A DNA stretch of 64,000 nt from Stagonosporopsis chrysanthemi (lineage: Eukaryota > Ascomycota > Dothideomycetes > Pleosporales > Didymellaceae). The position numbers and the translations under genes were made by a program. Under the pieces are notes generated by a model that was not told the origin of the DNA, made no database searches, and was given only the letters and a program-made list of their open reading frames with translations. Every line of letters starts with the position of its first letter. The stretch's first letter is position 1. The DNA lies in contig JAFISE010000077.1 of NCBI GenBank assembly GCA_022560025.1, positions 62,001 to 126,000 of the forward strand, written 5' to 3'. This document shows positions 47,470 to 57,594 of this stretch, piece by piece.

Positions 47470-49277
47470 ACTAAACTACTCTACCTACACAAATACCTTG
47501 CTAACAAGCTTAGAGAGACGCGTTAAACAAATATTAGATACAGCTTGCGCTTTAAGCTCTTAAAAGAGACGCAAATCTGTTCTAGTAACACGCTATAGCA
47601 ATCTATAGCATTTCTTAAAAGACACTATCTAATTAATATGTAAAATAACTTTTATATGCTAATATAATGCTTAACTTGCAAGAACTAGACAATAACAAAG
47701 AGTAGGTAATTGTTAAGTATATACTTAAGTTAGACGCGCAAAGATTTGCCCCCTGCTTGTTAGCTATAGCTAATATAGCTAATTCTCTGCGTGCTGAGCG
47801 CAGTCTAGGCTATATTAGCCTAAACTAGCCTAGTATATTTGTTAAGTGCTAACTAGAGCTTAAAGTAAAGTTTAATTGCAAGTACAACTACAAGAAAGCT
47901 CTCTGCAAAGATCTTAAGGTAATCTAGGGCTAGTTTAGCCTAGTAGCTAATATTAAAGCTAAGCATAGTATTTAGAATAATAATACCTACAACTTTAATA
48001 AGACAAGCTTTATAATAAGCTAGATATCTACTAGAGTAGTTGTTATAGCTTTAAAGAGACAAGAACAACTAAAGCAGGTCTAGCTAGGTAATTAGAAGTA
48101 GATAATAGTTATTAAGAGTATTAATACTAAAGAGTAGGCTATTCTGCCCTTTATTATCTTCTAGGGCTACAACTACCTCTTAAACTAGTATAAAGAAGAC
48201 AATCTACTCTATAATTAGGTTATAGAGGTCTCTAAGAACAGCTAGACTACTAACAAACTTAGTCTTAACTAGTTAAAGTATTTTAACGCGTATATAAAAA
48301 AGTATACTGTTAGCAGCTACTATCTGCTAGTTATTAATAGTTACAAGAGCTATAACTTGCTAGATTTCTAAGAATACTACAAAGATAATAAGATTATTAC
48401 TGTATATATACTTCTATATTTATTGCACTTCCTGCAGCTACTTAATATAGGCTGTTTTGCCTTTCTAAAGAAGGTATATAGGTGCTAAGCTAAAGACTTT
48501 ATATACAACTAGATTAACTATATTATAAAGCTTAAGTTCCTGCTATACTTTAAAGCAGCCTACAACACTGTGTTTACCTCTAGCAACATCTAAAGAGGGT
48601 TCTAAGGCGCTAGACTAGTCCCCTTTAACCTAGAACAGGTTATAATAGGCCTTAATGTAAAGCTGCGCACTCTATTACTACAACTCCCTAACAATAATAA
48701 GCTTTAGCAGTTGCAAACCTCTAGCAATACTCTAGAACTTTAGTTGCAATTAACTCTAATTTAAGAGAAGTATAAGAAGCAGTAGAGAAGCTTACCTAAT
48801 TCTGTGCTAAGTGCGCTTAAGCACTATACAAAGAGGGAGGTAATTTTATTGCACAAGCTAGTTTTAGCATAATAAGAGAACGCTAAGCTTTACGCAGCTC
48901 TAGCAGCTGCTACAGAATATAAATTGTGCAAAAGAAAGCAAATCTAGAAAGAAAAGACTCTTACAGTTAAGGAAGAGCAGCAGATAGCAGCTCTAAAGGA
49001 GTTTAGGGCGCGTAGTAATAGTAAGAAGTTAAAAAAGCGTGTGCGCGCTAAAGTAGGTAAGACCTCCTAACAACGCTGTAGACAGTGCAATTAGACTAGG
49101 CATAACGCGCAAACGTACAAGAATAATGTAGAAGTAGTCTCTGAATAATATTCTAAGCTGTACTACACCTTGCAGCGCCAGAGTGTAGTGTTTTAGGCTA
49201 TAATAGGGTGAGGTTTGATGGGGTCTTGGCAAAAGTGGGCGACTCGCCCGTGTGGGCGACTCGCCCGTGGGGTACGT
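47412..49277 (+). mobile_element. pogo/Fot1-type DNA transposon with paired 61-bp terminal repeats
   Basis: About 1.87 kb flanked by TA on both sides, as expected of the Tc1/mariner superfamily. The 61-bp terminal windows at 47409-47469 and 49220-49280 are inverted copies. Each contains two tandem 17-bp units with the near-palindrome GGGCGAGTCGCCC. The transposase reads in pieces: NKLSLN-LKYFNAYIKK, INSYKSYNLLDF, EYYKDNKIITVYILL, LLNIGCFAFLKKVYR, LVPFNLEQVIIGLNVKLRTL. These match the pogo DDE domain and its C-terminal SNIQxGFRGAGLVPF block with RIP-type changes. Nearly all tryptophan and glutamine codons have become stops. Decay is weaker towards the right end. The copy is certainly inactive. 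Confidence 0.88.
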
Positions 49278-49280
49278 TAC
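49220..49280 (-). repeat. Right terminal inverted repeat, still GC-rich
   Basis: This is the partner of 47409-47469. It contains GTGGGCGACTCGCCC twice with a 17-bp period and ends ACGTTA before the flanking sequence. It appears close to the original, unmutated terminal repeat. Confidence 0.9.
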
Positions 49281-49589
49281 GCATGTAGAGGTGCGCAAAG
49301 TTAGTAGGGTGCGTCGCTTGCTTGTACGCGTCACTCGCTTATAACATACGTTATGGTGTTGAGTTATCACGCGTCGAATTTAGTGGGTTGATAGGGTACC
49401 CCGGGTGTTGGTTGCCGCCGGGCGTTGGTTGTCCGTGCACGGTAGGCCGTCAGGGGGCGACGTCAGCTGCTAGCCTAGGAACACCGGTACCGTTCGGAAC
49501 CAGCCCCACTACTAAGGAACATCCAAAGATCAAACATGCTCCTGCTGCATAAAGTCCAGGAGTCACGTTTTTTGCTACTTAATCTACTT

Positions 49590-49715
49590 GGTTTAATCTT
49601 GTGTCGATCTTGCGGCGCAGCCTCAAATGACTGTCTGATTTGTGGTATAAACCTGGACACTGCACGTGGCTCTCGGAATCTCGGACTCTACTAAGAACCC
49701 CATGAGTAAAATCCA
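49590..49715 (+). repeat. Dispersed repeat, copy 1
   Basis: The stretch with CGATCTTGCGGCGCAGCCTC, GACTGTCTGATTTGTGGTAT and GCACGTGGCTCTCGG matches the reverse complement of 60530-60690 and, with more changes, 50808-50930. It has no coding capacity. It may be a short terminal fragment of a transposon or a SINE-like unit. Confidence 0.75.
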
Positions 49716-49967
49716 GAAACTTAGGGCACGGTCAATTGCGTGTTAGGCTGCCCTAGCCCGTGAAAGTACTGTTTGGAACAAGTATACAGATCGTACTGAG
49801 TTTTTGTGACAACATCTTATTGGTTCAGACATCTAGTTGGAATCGGCTTCAAGGATGTCTGAAAGGCCAAGAGTACAATTCTGTTCAACTAGGGATTCCA
49901 CTTATTGAAGTTGATTACTATGCAGATGCTCAGTGCATACTATAGCGTCTTCTTGTCCGCTTATTTG

Positions 49968-50124
49968 TACAAGGGGGTCCATGAATAAATGAGAATACGA
50001 GCTGCCACACCGAACTTTCCGTAGGTTTTTCAGTGGTCAGTACCTACTTCTAACATATTCAATTGGTTCTCGTAGGATCGACACCGACACTCGTATTCTC
50101 ACTCATTCATGGACCCCCCTTGTA
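49968..50124. mobile_element. MITE-like element with 32-bp terminal repeats
   Basis: A left arm beginning TACAAGGGGGTCCATGAAT and ending at AATACGAG (to about 50001) is repeated in inverse at 50091-50124, with only a few changes. The whole is 157 bp, with TA at both ends and no ORF. This fits a Tc1/mariner-type miniature element. Confidence 0.8.
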
Positions 50125-50211
50125 GTTGGATTGATGGATCTAGATCGCAGAGATTGATAAGCATGGACTCTGAACCGGTCTAAGTGCACACCAATTGAGT
50201 CAGTGGAGGTG

Positions 50212-50363
50212 TACAGGGGGTAGCCACGTCGGGTCGTACAGCCCGGTCCCTTTATACAGCTACCAGAGATGATTTCCAACCATTCAGCGTCAGGAAGAGG
50301 TTCAACTTGCTACATGTTATTGGCACCCTAGTGGTGTACGAGCCGACGTGGCCGACCCCTGTA
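50212..50363. mobile_element. MITE-like element A with 28-bp terminal repeats
   Basis: The left end TACAGGGGGTAGCCACGTCG pairs with the inverted right end CGACGTGGCCGACCCCTGTA. The element is 152 bp, flanked by TA, and non-coding. Its terminal repeat is shared with element B. Confidence 0.82.
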
Positions 50364-50390
50364 GTCACCAACGAAAATCTTTCACCTTCA

Positions 50391-50660
50391 TACAGGATAT
50401 GGCCACGTCGGCTCGTACAGCCGACGGGACTGTCGGAAGACCGGCTCTGATAGGCTGTGGTTGAACCAAAGTATTTACACAAACACGTTCTTATGTTACT
50501 AAGATCTTTTCCTAGCTCTGTAATAGGCTCTTTTGCCAGTTTATTGCAATAGGTAACTCTACAAGGAAAGAAGAGTAAGTAATAGCCAAAGTAGAAGCTG
50601 TGACTAACACCGTCCTGAGCCACCCTTCCACTGTACGAGCTGACGTGGCCAGCCCCTGTA
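50391..50660. mobile_element. MITE-like element B with 28-bp terminal repeats
   Basis: The left end TACAGGATATGGCCACGTCG and the inverted right end TGACGTGGCCAGCCCCTGTA match element A's ends, but the 270-bp interior differs. The same transposase probably moved both. It lies 28 bp from element A. Confidence 0.82.
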
Positions 50661-50807
50661 GGTACTGTTGAACTGAGGACGAGTTTTACAAGTTGCTCTC
50701 ATGTACATAGCATCGCTGTGGCGCTTACACAGTCAGCGAGCCCTACTCATGGTAACGGGAGATATGAGGGTCACGTTATCTGCCACCAGATCTTATAGCT
50801 CTGACTT

Positions 50808-50930
50808 TGCATCCATCTTGTGGTGCAGCCTCCACAAGCCGTCTGTATGGTTAAAAACTGGAAGACTGCACATAACTCTCAAAATTGCCGTCTCAACTAC
50901 GGACTTCATGAGTAGAATTCTTGCCGAATT
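50808..50930 (+). repeat. Dispersed repeat, copy 2 (mutated)
   Basis: This aligns with 49590-49715 in the same orientation: CATCTTGTGGTGCAGCCTCC against GATCTTGCGGCGCAGCCTCA, then GACTGCACATAACTCTCAAA against CACTGCACGTGGCTCTCGGA, and CATGAGTA near the end. Many differences are C-to-T or G-to-A, as RIP would give. Confidence 0.65.
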
Positions 50931-51349
50931 TGTAGAAACGGACGGAATAGACAAGTGCTTTGATTGCATCAGCGACTGACTAGGGGCGTGTTCATGCTCG
51001 CGCAACTCCTGCTATCGTTCCTCACTTCTTATGGACACTGTAGTAAGTCATGTTCACCATAGTTACGTCGGAAGCCATCGCAAAATATAGATCAGGTTCT
51101 TTGATTATTCGATTACAGCAAAATTAGAATGTATTTCAACTGCAATCTTCGCCTGACACTGAATCCATTCGCCAGCAGCTACCTTGCTTGATTTACGTCA
51201 CCGCGGTGATTTTGTTCCCACCGACATTGCTTGTTACAAGTCTGGGCAGACGTAACCCCTGAACCTAGTTGTATACTCTGTTTTCGACCTCATGATTACT
51301 ATACAATAAGATGAGCGACTCATGACTAGTGTAACGTCGTTCCTGATCA

Positions 51350-51356
51350 TATAAAA
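51350..51356 (+). promoter_or_regulatory. TATA box candidate of the hydrolase gene
   Basis: TATAAAA lies about 80 bp upstream of the chosen ATG, a normal spacing for a fungal core promoter with a short leader. No other element was recognised. Confidence 0.45.
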
Positions 51357-51434
51357 TATTAGGGGTGCACAGCGAAGACCTGAGCACAACGCAGCAGCAT
51401 CTCTCCTGCGAAGACTAACACTCTTTTGATCAAG

Positions 51435-52553
51435 ATGATTCGAGCCTTTACAACCTTCATTTGGTCCTTGAGCTTTTCGCTTTCTCTGAGCCTCCCACTC
51501 AACAGCACGTCTGAGGTACCGTCGAACTGGAACTCGGGGTTACTAGTAGCGCACGACATCACCTTGAAGAACGGGCAAACAACACGCTATTACGAAGGGG
51601 GCAACAAGGACGGTGTGCCTCTGATCTTTCTTCATGGATGGCCTGGCATTGCTGAGACCTGGAAGCCTCAAGTGGACTACTTCTCTGCGCAATCAAAATA
51701 TAGGGTTATTGCCCCAGATATGCGTGGTTATGGCGATTCAACAGCGCCTAAGGACAATCAAACTTACTCTTGGGAGTCACTCAACAAGGAGTACACTGAG
51801 TTTGCCCGCCGCCTGGGTATTAAGAAGGCTGTTTGGATTGGCCACGACTTGGGCTGCGGTGTGACCCACACACTTGCTTCTCATCACCCTGAGCTTTTTA
51901 TCGCTATGGCATCTTTAGCTGTCCCTTACCACACAGTTGAACGAGGGCTTGGTTACATTAAATCGTTGATCAACCGCCCACTCTACCCCAAAGATGGATA
52001 CGAATGGGGCCAGTGGGACTACATGATCTACTACCAAACCAATCCACAAGACATGACCGCAACTTTCGAATTTGACATCGAAAAGGTTACGAAGGCCCTT
52101 TTTCTTCCCTACGACCCTGAGAACTTTGAGCCCCGTGCTAGCACATCTACTATTGTCAGAGACGGGGGATGGTTTGGCGGCAGCCCTATGAATGTGCCCG
52201 ACCTACCCCTCAACGCTTCTCTGCTGGACGAGTCGCTATACGCCAATCTAGTCAAGGGCTTTAAGAAAAATGGCTTCCACGGCCCAACTTCCTACTACCT
52301 CAACGGCGATCTTAACACGGCATACACGCACACTGAGAGAAGCCGGGGCATGCTGGAATTTCCAGTGCTGTATCTGGATGCCTTCTTTGACCCTATCACC
52401 ACGCCGACTCTGACGCCAGACTTTGCGGATGTGCAGGCAAAATTCACGAAAAACTTGACTTATGAGACGATAGAGGCAGGACATTGGTTGCAGTTAGAGA
52501 AGCCCGACGAGGTGAACCAGGCAATAGAGAGGTGGCTGAGCAAGATTTTGTAG
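51435..52553 (+). CDS. Secreted alpha/beta hydrolase, epoxide-hydrolase type
   Basis: An intronless gene of 372 residues. The ATG at 51435 opens a signal peptide (MIRAFTTFIWSLSFSLSLSLPL), so the enzyme is probably secreted. Epoxide hydrolases and related enzymes open epoxides by attack of an aspartate and then release the diol. The expected parts are present: oxyanion motif HGWPG (67-71), RGYGDS (97-102), nucleophile D138 in GHDLG, a cap region with several Tyr and Trp, and the catalytic His H350 in EAGHWLQLEKP. The acid residue is probably in DAFFDPITTP. The length is normal. Substrate is unknown; haloalkane dehalogenase or another Asp-nucleophile hydrolase remain possible. It is the first gene after the transposon island, consistent with an accessory function. 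Confidence 0.88.
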   Translation: MIRAFTTFIWSLSFSLSLSLPLNSTSEVPSNWNSGLLVAHDITLKNGQTTRYYEGGNKDGVPLIFLHGWPGIAETWKPQVDYFSAQSKYRVIAPDMRGYGDSTAPKDNQTYSWESLNKEYTEFARRLGIKKAVWIGHDLGCGVTHTLASHHPELFIAMASLAVPYHTVERGLGYIKSLINRPLYPKDGYEWGQWDYMIYYQTNPQDMTATFEFDIEKVTKALFLPYDPENFEPRASTSTIVRDGGWFGGSPMNVPDLPLNASLLDESLYANLVKGFKKNGFHGPTSYYLNGDLNTAYTHTERSRGMLEFPVLYLDAFFDPITTPTLTPDFADVQAKFTKNLTYETIEAGHWLQLEKPDEVNQAIERWLSKIL

Positions 52554-53925
52554 GGTTTTAGTCTATGTAGGAAATCTTCTTACTTTTAAGCAGAATGCGC
52601 TAGACTTCTGCGACACACGTTATTGGTGCGGCACGGGCTCTTGCAGCCAACAGAGCGTCACTGCAACCGGACATTCCGAAGCTTGTTATCGCCACACCCC
52701 GCAAAGCTTGCCAAAGCTTCGCGCACAGTCTGGCCACGAGGCTGTGACAACCTCGGTGTCAATGGCATACTACAAGCAGTGACCCTTCGCACTCTAACAT
52801 ACTCCAAGAGATCGTGTTCCTATTAATACACACGCATCTGTCTGTCTGCAACTCAGAGTTACGCAGCTGGGCCGAAACATGCCACTACCTACTCCCTGCT
52901 CAGAAGCCGTTGACGTCAGCGTTGCAGCGACCTGTAAGCTGCTGGCCAAAGCGCCGTACCGCTTTATTGAATCAGCATCCAATTGGACGGAAAACCCCTC
53001 TTTTCACACCCTGCAGTTTCGCAACTTCAACACCTGTGTGTCTGGCGTCTTCTCAAGAAATAATTGGTGAGATGCAAATTGAATAGCAGTACATACAGTC
53101 ACACACATCACACGTACCCCAGACTTCCCCAGACTTCCCAGCTTGGCGCAGTTGTCCGTTTGTCAAGGACAGGGCATGATGTGGTAAGAGACCCACCTGG
53201 CCTGTGGCACTCGAGGCTTGACTGGTTGAACATCCTTGTTACTTGTGGTAGTATCAAGAGCCGGAAGACACAAAACTCCGAAGGTAATTGGGCAATAATG
53301 GGAAGCAAGCGTATGTCGCATGATCTTTGATTGCACGGATGTTTTGACCGATGGGAAATTTCGAATGAAACCAGAGCCGCATTCCTTGCTTGTCCGGATC
53401 AAGCAAGCAATCAGTAACTCAAGCTTTCTGCCCCTTATCTCTGGCCCACTTTTCAGGTATCTCCAAACCATCTACCTTGATGGGCTTCCTCGAGGAGGCT
53501 CTCAGATAAGAAGTTCCTTCATCACATACATCAATATCAATACGGGTCTGTTCTTAAGACGTGTGAACCGAGAAGCCTCTGACTTCAAAGATCCAGATTG
53601 ATAGGAAGCCATTTCCCCGCCCCGCCTTAGACGAATCCGGGGGTTAGTGAAGATCCGCAATGTTCTGCCCAAGACCAGCCGAAGACTGCGCTCGGTCCGA
53701 CGACTATACCGCTATGGTAGCGCGTTTCCGGCCTTATCACACTACGCGCTCCGATGTACGTAACTCGATCATGGCTAGCGGTCGCCAGCTTGGAAGTGTT
53801 CATAAATACTACCTAGGCTACACATGTTTGACAGTTCAGCAGCTTCGCATTGTCCCCTAAAGTCTCTCACATTACCTTTGAGAGCAACTATCACATTGAT
53901 CATCCGTTCCACTCTTCAACCCACA
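52554..53925. other. 1.4-kb intergenic region
   Basis: The region lies between two genes on the same strand. It has a CA-rich stretch with a duplicated CCCAGACTTCC near 53120-53140. No supported gene; the ORFs are short and overlap on both strands. Confidence 0.5.
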
Positions 53926-55451
53926 ATGGCCGACTATAAGGATCCACACACGGATCCAGAGAAACATGCTTATGATAGCAATGACATCCATCCAACAACA
54001 TCCGTTCAGCAAGGGACCCATCGACGCGTATCTATAACGGATGCAGTGTTCGGACAGATCAACGAAGACGGCCCAAACTATCGTGCTGTATGTCTGGTCT
54101 TCCACTACCATGAACAATTCGTTAACTCCGGCAGGTTGGCTGGAAAGGTACCGCCGTGCTCATGCTCAAGACTCAAATTGGGCTTGGCGTTCTCTCTATT
54201 CCAGCGGTCTTCCACAGCCTTGGCTTGATTCCTGGAGTGATAATCATTTTGGTTATCTCGGCGATGACAAGTTGGTCCAACTACATCGTTGGCGTCTTCA
54301 AGTTGGCGCATCCTGATGTCTATGGCATCGATGATGTTGGTCGCAAGCTTTTTGGTCGCATTGGTTACGAAGCCTTCGGTATCATCTTTGCTTTGTACTG
54401 GATCTTCGTTGCTGGCTCCGGAATGCTTGGCATCTCCACCGCCTTGAACGCTCTTTCATCTCATGGTGCTTGTACTGCCGTGTTTGTTGCCGTCGCTGCT
54501 ATTGCTGGGTTTGGTCTGGGTAGCATTCGAACACTTGGAAAGATATCATGGCTCGCCTGGATTGGTGTGGTTAGCATCCTCAGCGCAAGTAAGTCTATGC
54601 AACTGGTGTAAAGTTGTTAGTAATGATTGCTAACGTCGACAGTCTTGATTTTGACTATAGCTGTCGGCGTCCAAGACCGTCCTGCAGACGCCCCCATGAC
54701 CACTGGTCCCTGGAAGTCCGATTACGAGCTATTTGGCTCACCTACGCCGGCGGACGCCTTTGCCTCAATCTCTTCCATCGTCTTCGCATACGCAGGAACA
54801 CCGGCATTCTTCAACATCGTTTCAGAAATGCGTGAACCTCGCGACTACACCAGAGCGCTCATCGTTTGTCAAGGAACAATGACTGCGGTATACATAGCGA
54901 TTGGCTGTGTAGTATACTACTTCTGTGGCTCGTACGTATCATCGCCGGCTCTCGGTTCCGCAGGCTACGTAATGAAGAAAGTCTGTTATGGCATTGCTCT
55001 ACCTGGCTTGCTCGTCAGCACAACTCTGTTCGTGCATTTCGCAGCAAAATATTTCTTCATGCGTATTCTCCGCGGCTCCCAGCATCTCACACGCAACACC
55101 CCAACGCATTGGATGACCTGGATTGGTTGCACCGCTGGTAATGCTATTGTTGCGTACATCATCGCCAGTGCTATTCCCGTCTTTGGTGGGCTTGTGTCGC
55201 TCGTTGGTGCCCTTCTTGGTACCCTCATGTGTATTCAGCCTATGGGCTGCATGTGGCTGTATGACCACTGGCGAGACGTCAGATCGGCCAAATGGATGTT
55301 CATGGTTGGTTGGTGCGCCTTCATGATCATCGGCGGTTGGTTTCTAACCATTGCTGGAACATACGGGTCCGTTGTCGGCATCATCAACAGCTATAACGCT
55401 TCTGGTGGATCGTCTGCTTGGAGTTGCGCCGATAACTCCAATTCGTCGTGA
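53926..55451 (+). CDS. Amino acid transporter, Mtr/Aa_trans family
   Basis: Three exons: 53926-54087, 54135-54588 and 54643-55451, 474 residues in total. Both introns (47 and 54 bp) are GT-AG with TTAAC or GCTAAC branch sites. The hydrophilic N-terminus (MADYKDPHTDPEKHAY, then DAVFGQINEDGPNYRA) leads to the membrane block VGWKGTAVLMLKTQIGLGVL, SIPAVFHSLGLIPGVI, the family's usual first transmembrane helix. About eleven hydrophobic segments follow. EMREPRDYTRALIVCQG and KVCYGIALPGLL are landmarks of the fungal neutral amino acid permeases like Neurospora Mtr. It should sit in the plasma membrane and import neutral or aromatic amino acids by proton symport; substrate range is inferred. Confidence 0.9.
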
Positions 55452-55934
55452 GATAGGCCTAATTTAATCTCAAGTTCCTCATACACACTTATTCGCAAGG
55501 AGTCGTCCCATAGAACGTTTCAGCAGTGACTCCCAAAATGCTTGGGCCCAATCGTTTGCAGGTCTCAGAGTGCAAGCCTTCTGTAACACCAACTCGGAAT
55601 CAAAACCGACTCATCGTGCTAATCTGGCTCCGATACCTAAGGCTCACACTGCAACGCTACAGTCGAACAACCGGAGATGTTGGGTACGACACCCAAGTTC
55701 GAATCCTATGGGCACAGATGGATCGAATAATGTCCCGGAAGCTTTTGAGCTAGAGCATAGAACAATGGCCTTGTACGCCCATATCTTGCACAGAACAATC
55801 ACAAGATTTGGTTTTCATCTGGCCAATTGATTCCTTAAAGACTAGGCTAACGCCGAAAACATGTTTCAATGTCGCCAACGGGCAATGTAGGGCTTGCAGC
55901 AATGCCCGCAAGCGTGTACTTGTATCGCTTTGAC
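55452..55934. other. Convergent intergenic region
   Basis: Ends of the transporter and of the PARG-like pseudogene face each other here. The sequence around 55690-55710 briefly resembles a tRNA T-arm but does not pair. No other feature is seen. Confidence 0.5.
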
Positions 55935-56799
55935 TTAAGACGCGTCCCTAAATACTTCCGCAAAGGCGTTGAAATTTGTTTGCCCAGAAGGACCAGCGGC
56001 ATAAACTGCAAAGACAAACGCTTCGAACCATGCCTCGAATTTGTCTTTCTCAATGGCCATCTTCATACCCTGTGCAACGGCGTAAGGCGGGCACCCATAA
56101 GCACCGCAGCCCATTGCTCCAAGCACAAGCTTAGTTATTCTGTTTGATGCCGCCAGTCTTAGTATTAACAAGATTTTCTCCCGGAGGTCTTGTAGCTGAG
56201 ATGCATCAGAGAACTCCGTCCCATCATCTGTGAGTCTTGGGAAGCATGGAGCAGCTACGGTGATGACCGCTAGCACCTGTTGTTGCTCATGCGGTAAATC
56301 GACAAGGTCATTATCGAGAGTATCCTTAAATACCATCACATTTGGTGAAATAATGCCGGCGCACGATCCTGGCCCAGTATTCGGAAACGGGTACCAATCG
56401 GGCTTCAGCGTGGCGTATAGAGTGGAGGAATAACAGAGCCTCCTCTTAAGTTCTAGACAATGTATAGCGCCAACCGCCACCAGGTTCTTAGTCGCTGGCA
56501 AGATTCAACACGCCCACCTTGCCATGATTAGGACCTCTGAGCCGAGCAGTAGATTCAGGCGATGAAGCGGTGGAGCTTATGGACCGTGCAAGGGCGAAAG
56601 CGTCGCTATTATGGATCTCAATAGGGCCTCTGTCAAGATCAGGAAACTGGGAGTCTGACTTGTTGAGGGGCGGCAATTGTGCCGAGACCAAAGTGCTCTC
56701 GAGTGGATCACCAGCTTCGGCTGGTATCGATGCGACGATAGCCGGGAGGCGTTTGAGTGTGTCTTCGCAAACCTTACGACGGCTGGCGATATCGAGCAT
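55935..56799 (-). pseudogene. Microbial-type PARG (macrodomain) gene, disrupted
   Basis: The 5' part (ATG at 56799) reads MLDIASRRKVCEDTLKRLPA and reaches KVGVLNLASD, and the 3' part reads LCYSSTLYATLKPDWYPFPN to KLVLGAMGCGAYGCPPYAVA and FNAFAEVFRDAS. Together they follow the family of poly(ADP-ribose) glycohydrolase-like macrodomain proteins (TIGR02452 type), which remove ADP-ribose from proteins. Between them the catalytic block is still readable as EPGGGWRYTLSRT but has a TAA before it and another TAA just after it, each explained by one C-to-T change of a CAA codon. A frame change follows at EEAL/LCYSS. No intron would keep the GGGW motif and avoid these breaks. The gene therefore appears recently inactivated. 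A sequencing error could explain the frame change but hardly all three lesions. Confidence 0.8.
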
Positions 56800-57594
56800 T
56801 GTTGAGTGTCAATGGGACGAAGGTTTTAAATCTTCGGGCTGAACAGTGAACACGCGCAGCTCCATACAGCCCCGTAAGATGGCTGCCTATGGCTTACGTA
56901 AGCTCTCATGCGCACTTCGATCTACGAATTCGCCAATGGCAGGTTGACTACTTTGAGAGTTGTATTGAGAGACAATGCATTCGCATGAATATGACTTTAA
57001 ATAGTGGAAGCAAGGTCTCTTGCTGGGACACGACCGCCATCAGGATGATCCGCCTCCGACAGCAAGGCAGACGGGCTGCTGCAAAATGATTGGGCAGGCT
57101 GCTTGGCAGTACCACAAAATGTTTTTAGTCAAACAGATCCACTGCATTACTGATGACATACTGTGACAACTGTCCCACCTCATGAGTGTTGGCATTCAGT
57201 GACTCCTCGCTTTCTTGTCAGAAAAGCTGGGATGATCGCGAAGCAACAACATCGAGAACCAAAAAGAGTTACACCATCGGTAGTCCAAGCCATGGGCACT
57301 TCAGATGAGCCGGAAAGAAGGAACTTCCTGGTCAGCAGCCAATCAGGCTAGAGGCAGAGGTCCAGACGTGATTAGACTGTCAGATGGATTCTTCGAGCGC
57401 GATGTCCCAATCATCGAAGAAATCTGCAGCCTACCACTGCATCGGCTGCAAGCGCCCTTAGAAGGGTGCAGGTATTGTGGTTGATAGCCCATCTCTACCA
57501 GGCTGCATGTTTGAATAGCAGACCTAGACATATTGCCGCATGGACTAAGATTGCGACCAAGTCACCGAATCGCTCTAATGCTGTTTTGAAGGCT
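56800..57594. other. Intergenic region between two minus-strand genes
   Basis: The region holds the former promoter of the PARG-like gene and the 3' end of the CFEM receptor gene. No supported ORF, repeat or RNA was seen. Confidence 0.5.

Larger units (their letters stand above)
41231..49280. mobile_element. AT-rich, RIP-like island of nested transposons
   Basis: Base composition changes abruptly after the upstream stop codon to TA-rich sequence with almost no long ORFs. Transposon proteins can still be read through many stops, with Gln, Trp and Arg codons often replaced by TAA or TAG. Paired terminal repeats differ by C-to-T and G-to-A changes. This is the mark of repeat-induced point mutation in ascomycetes. 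At least five insertions are layered here and listed separately. No functional host gene is visible inside. Confidence 0.93.
49281..51434. other. Island border: non-coding, repeat-rich
   Basis: Composition returns to normal, but no host gene was recognised before the hydrolase. It contains three MITE-like elements and two copies of a dispersed repeat, described separately. ORFs such as 50252-50623 (minus) run across the MITEs and are shadows. Confidence 0.6.

Noticed and set aside
55660..55730. tRNA-like stretch with AAGTTCGAATCC
   Set aside because: The sequence flanking the TTCGAAT loop does not pair as a T-stem and no acceptor or anticodon arms can be formed.
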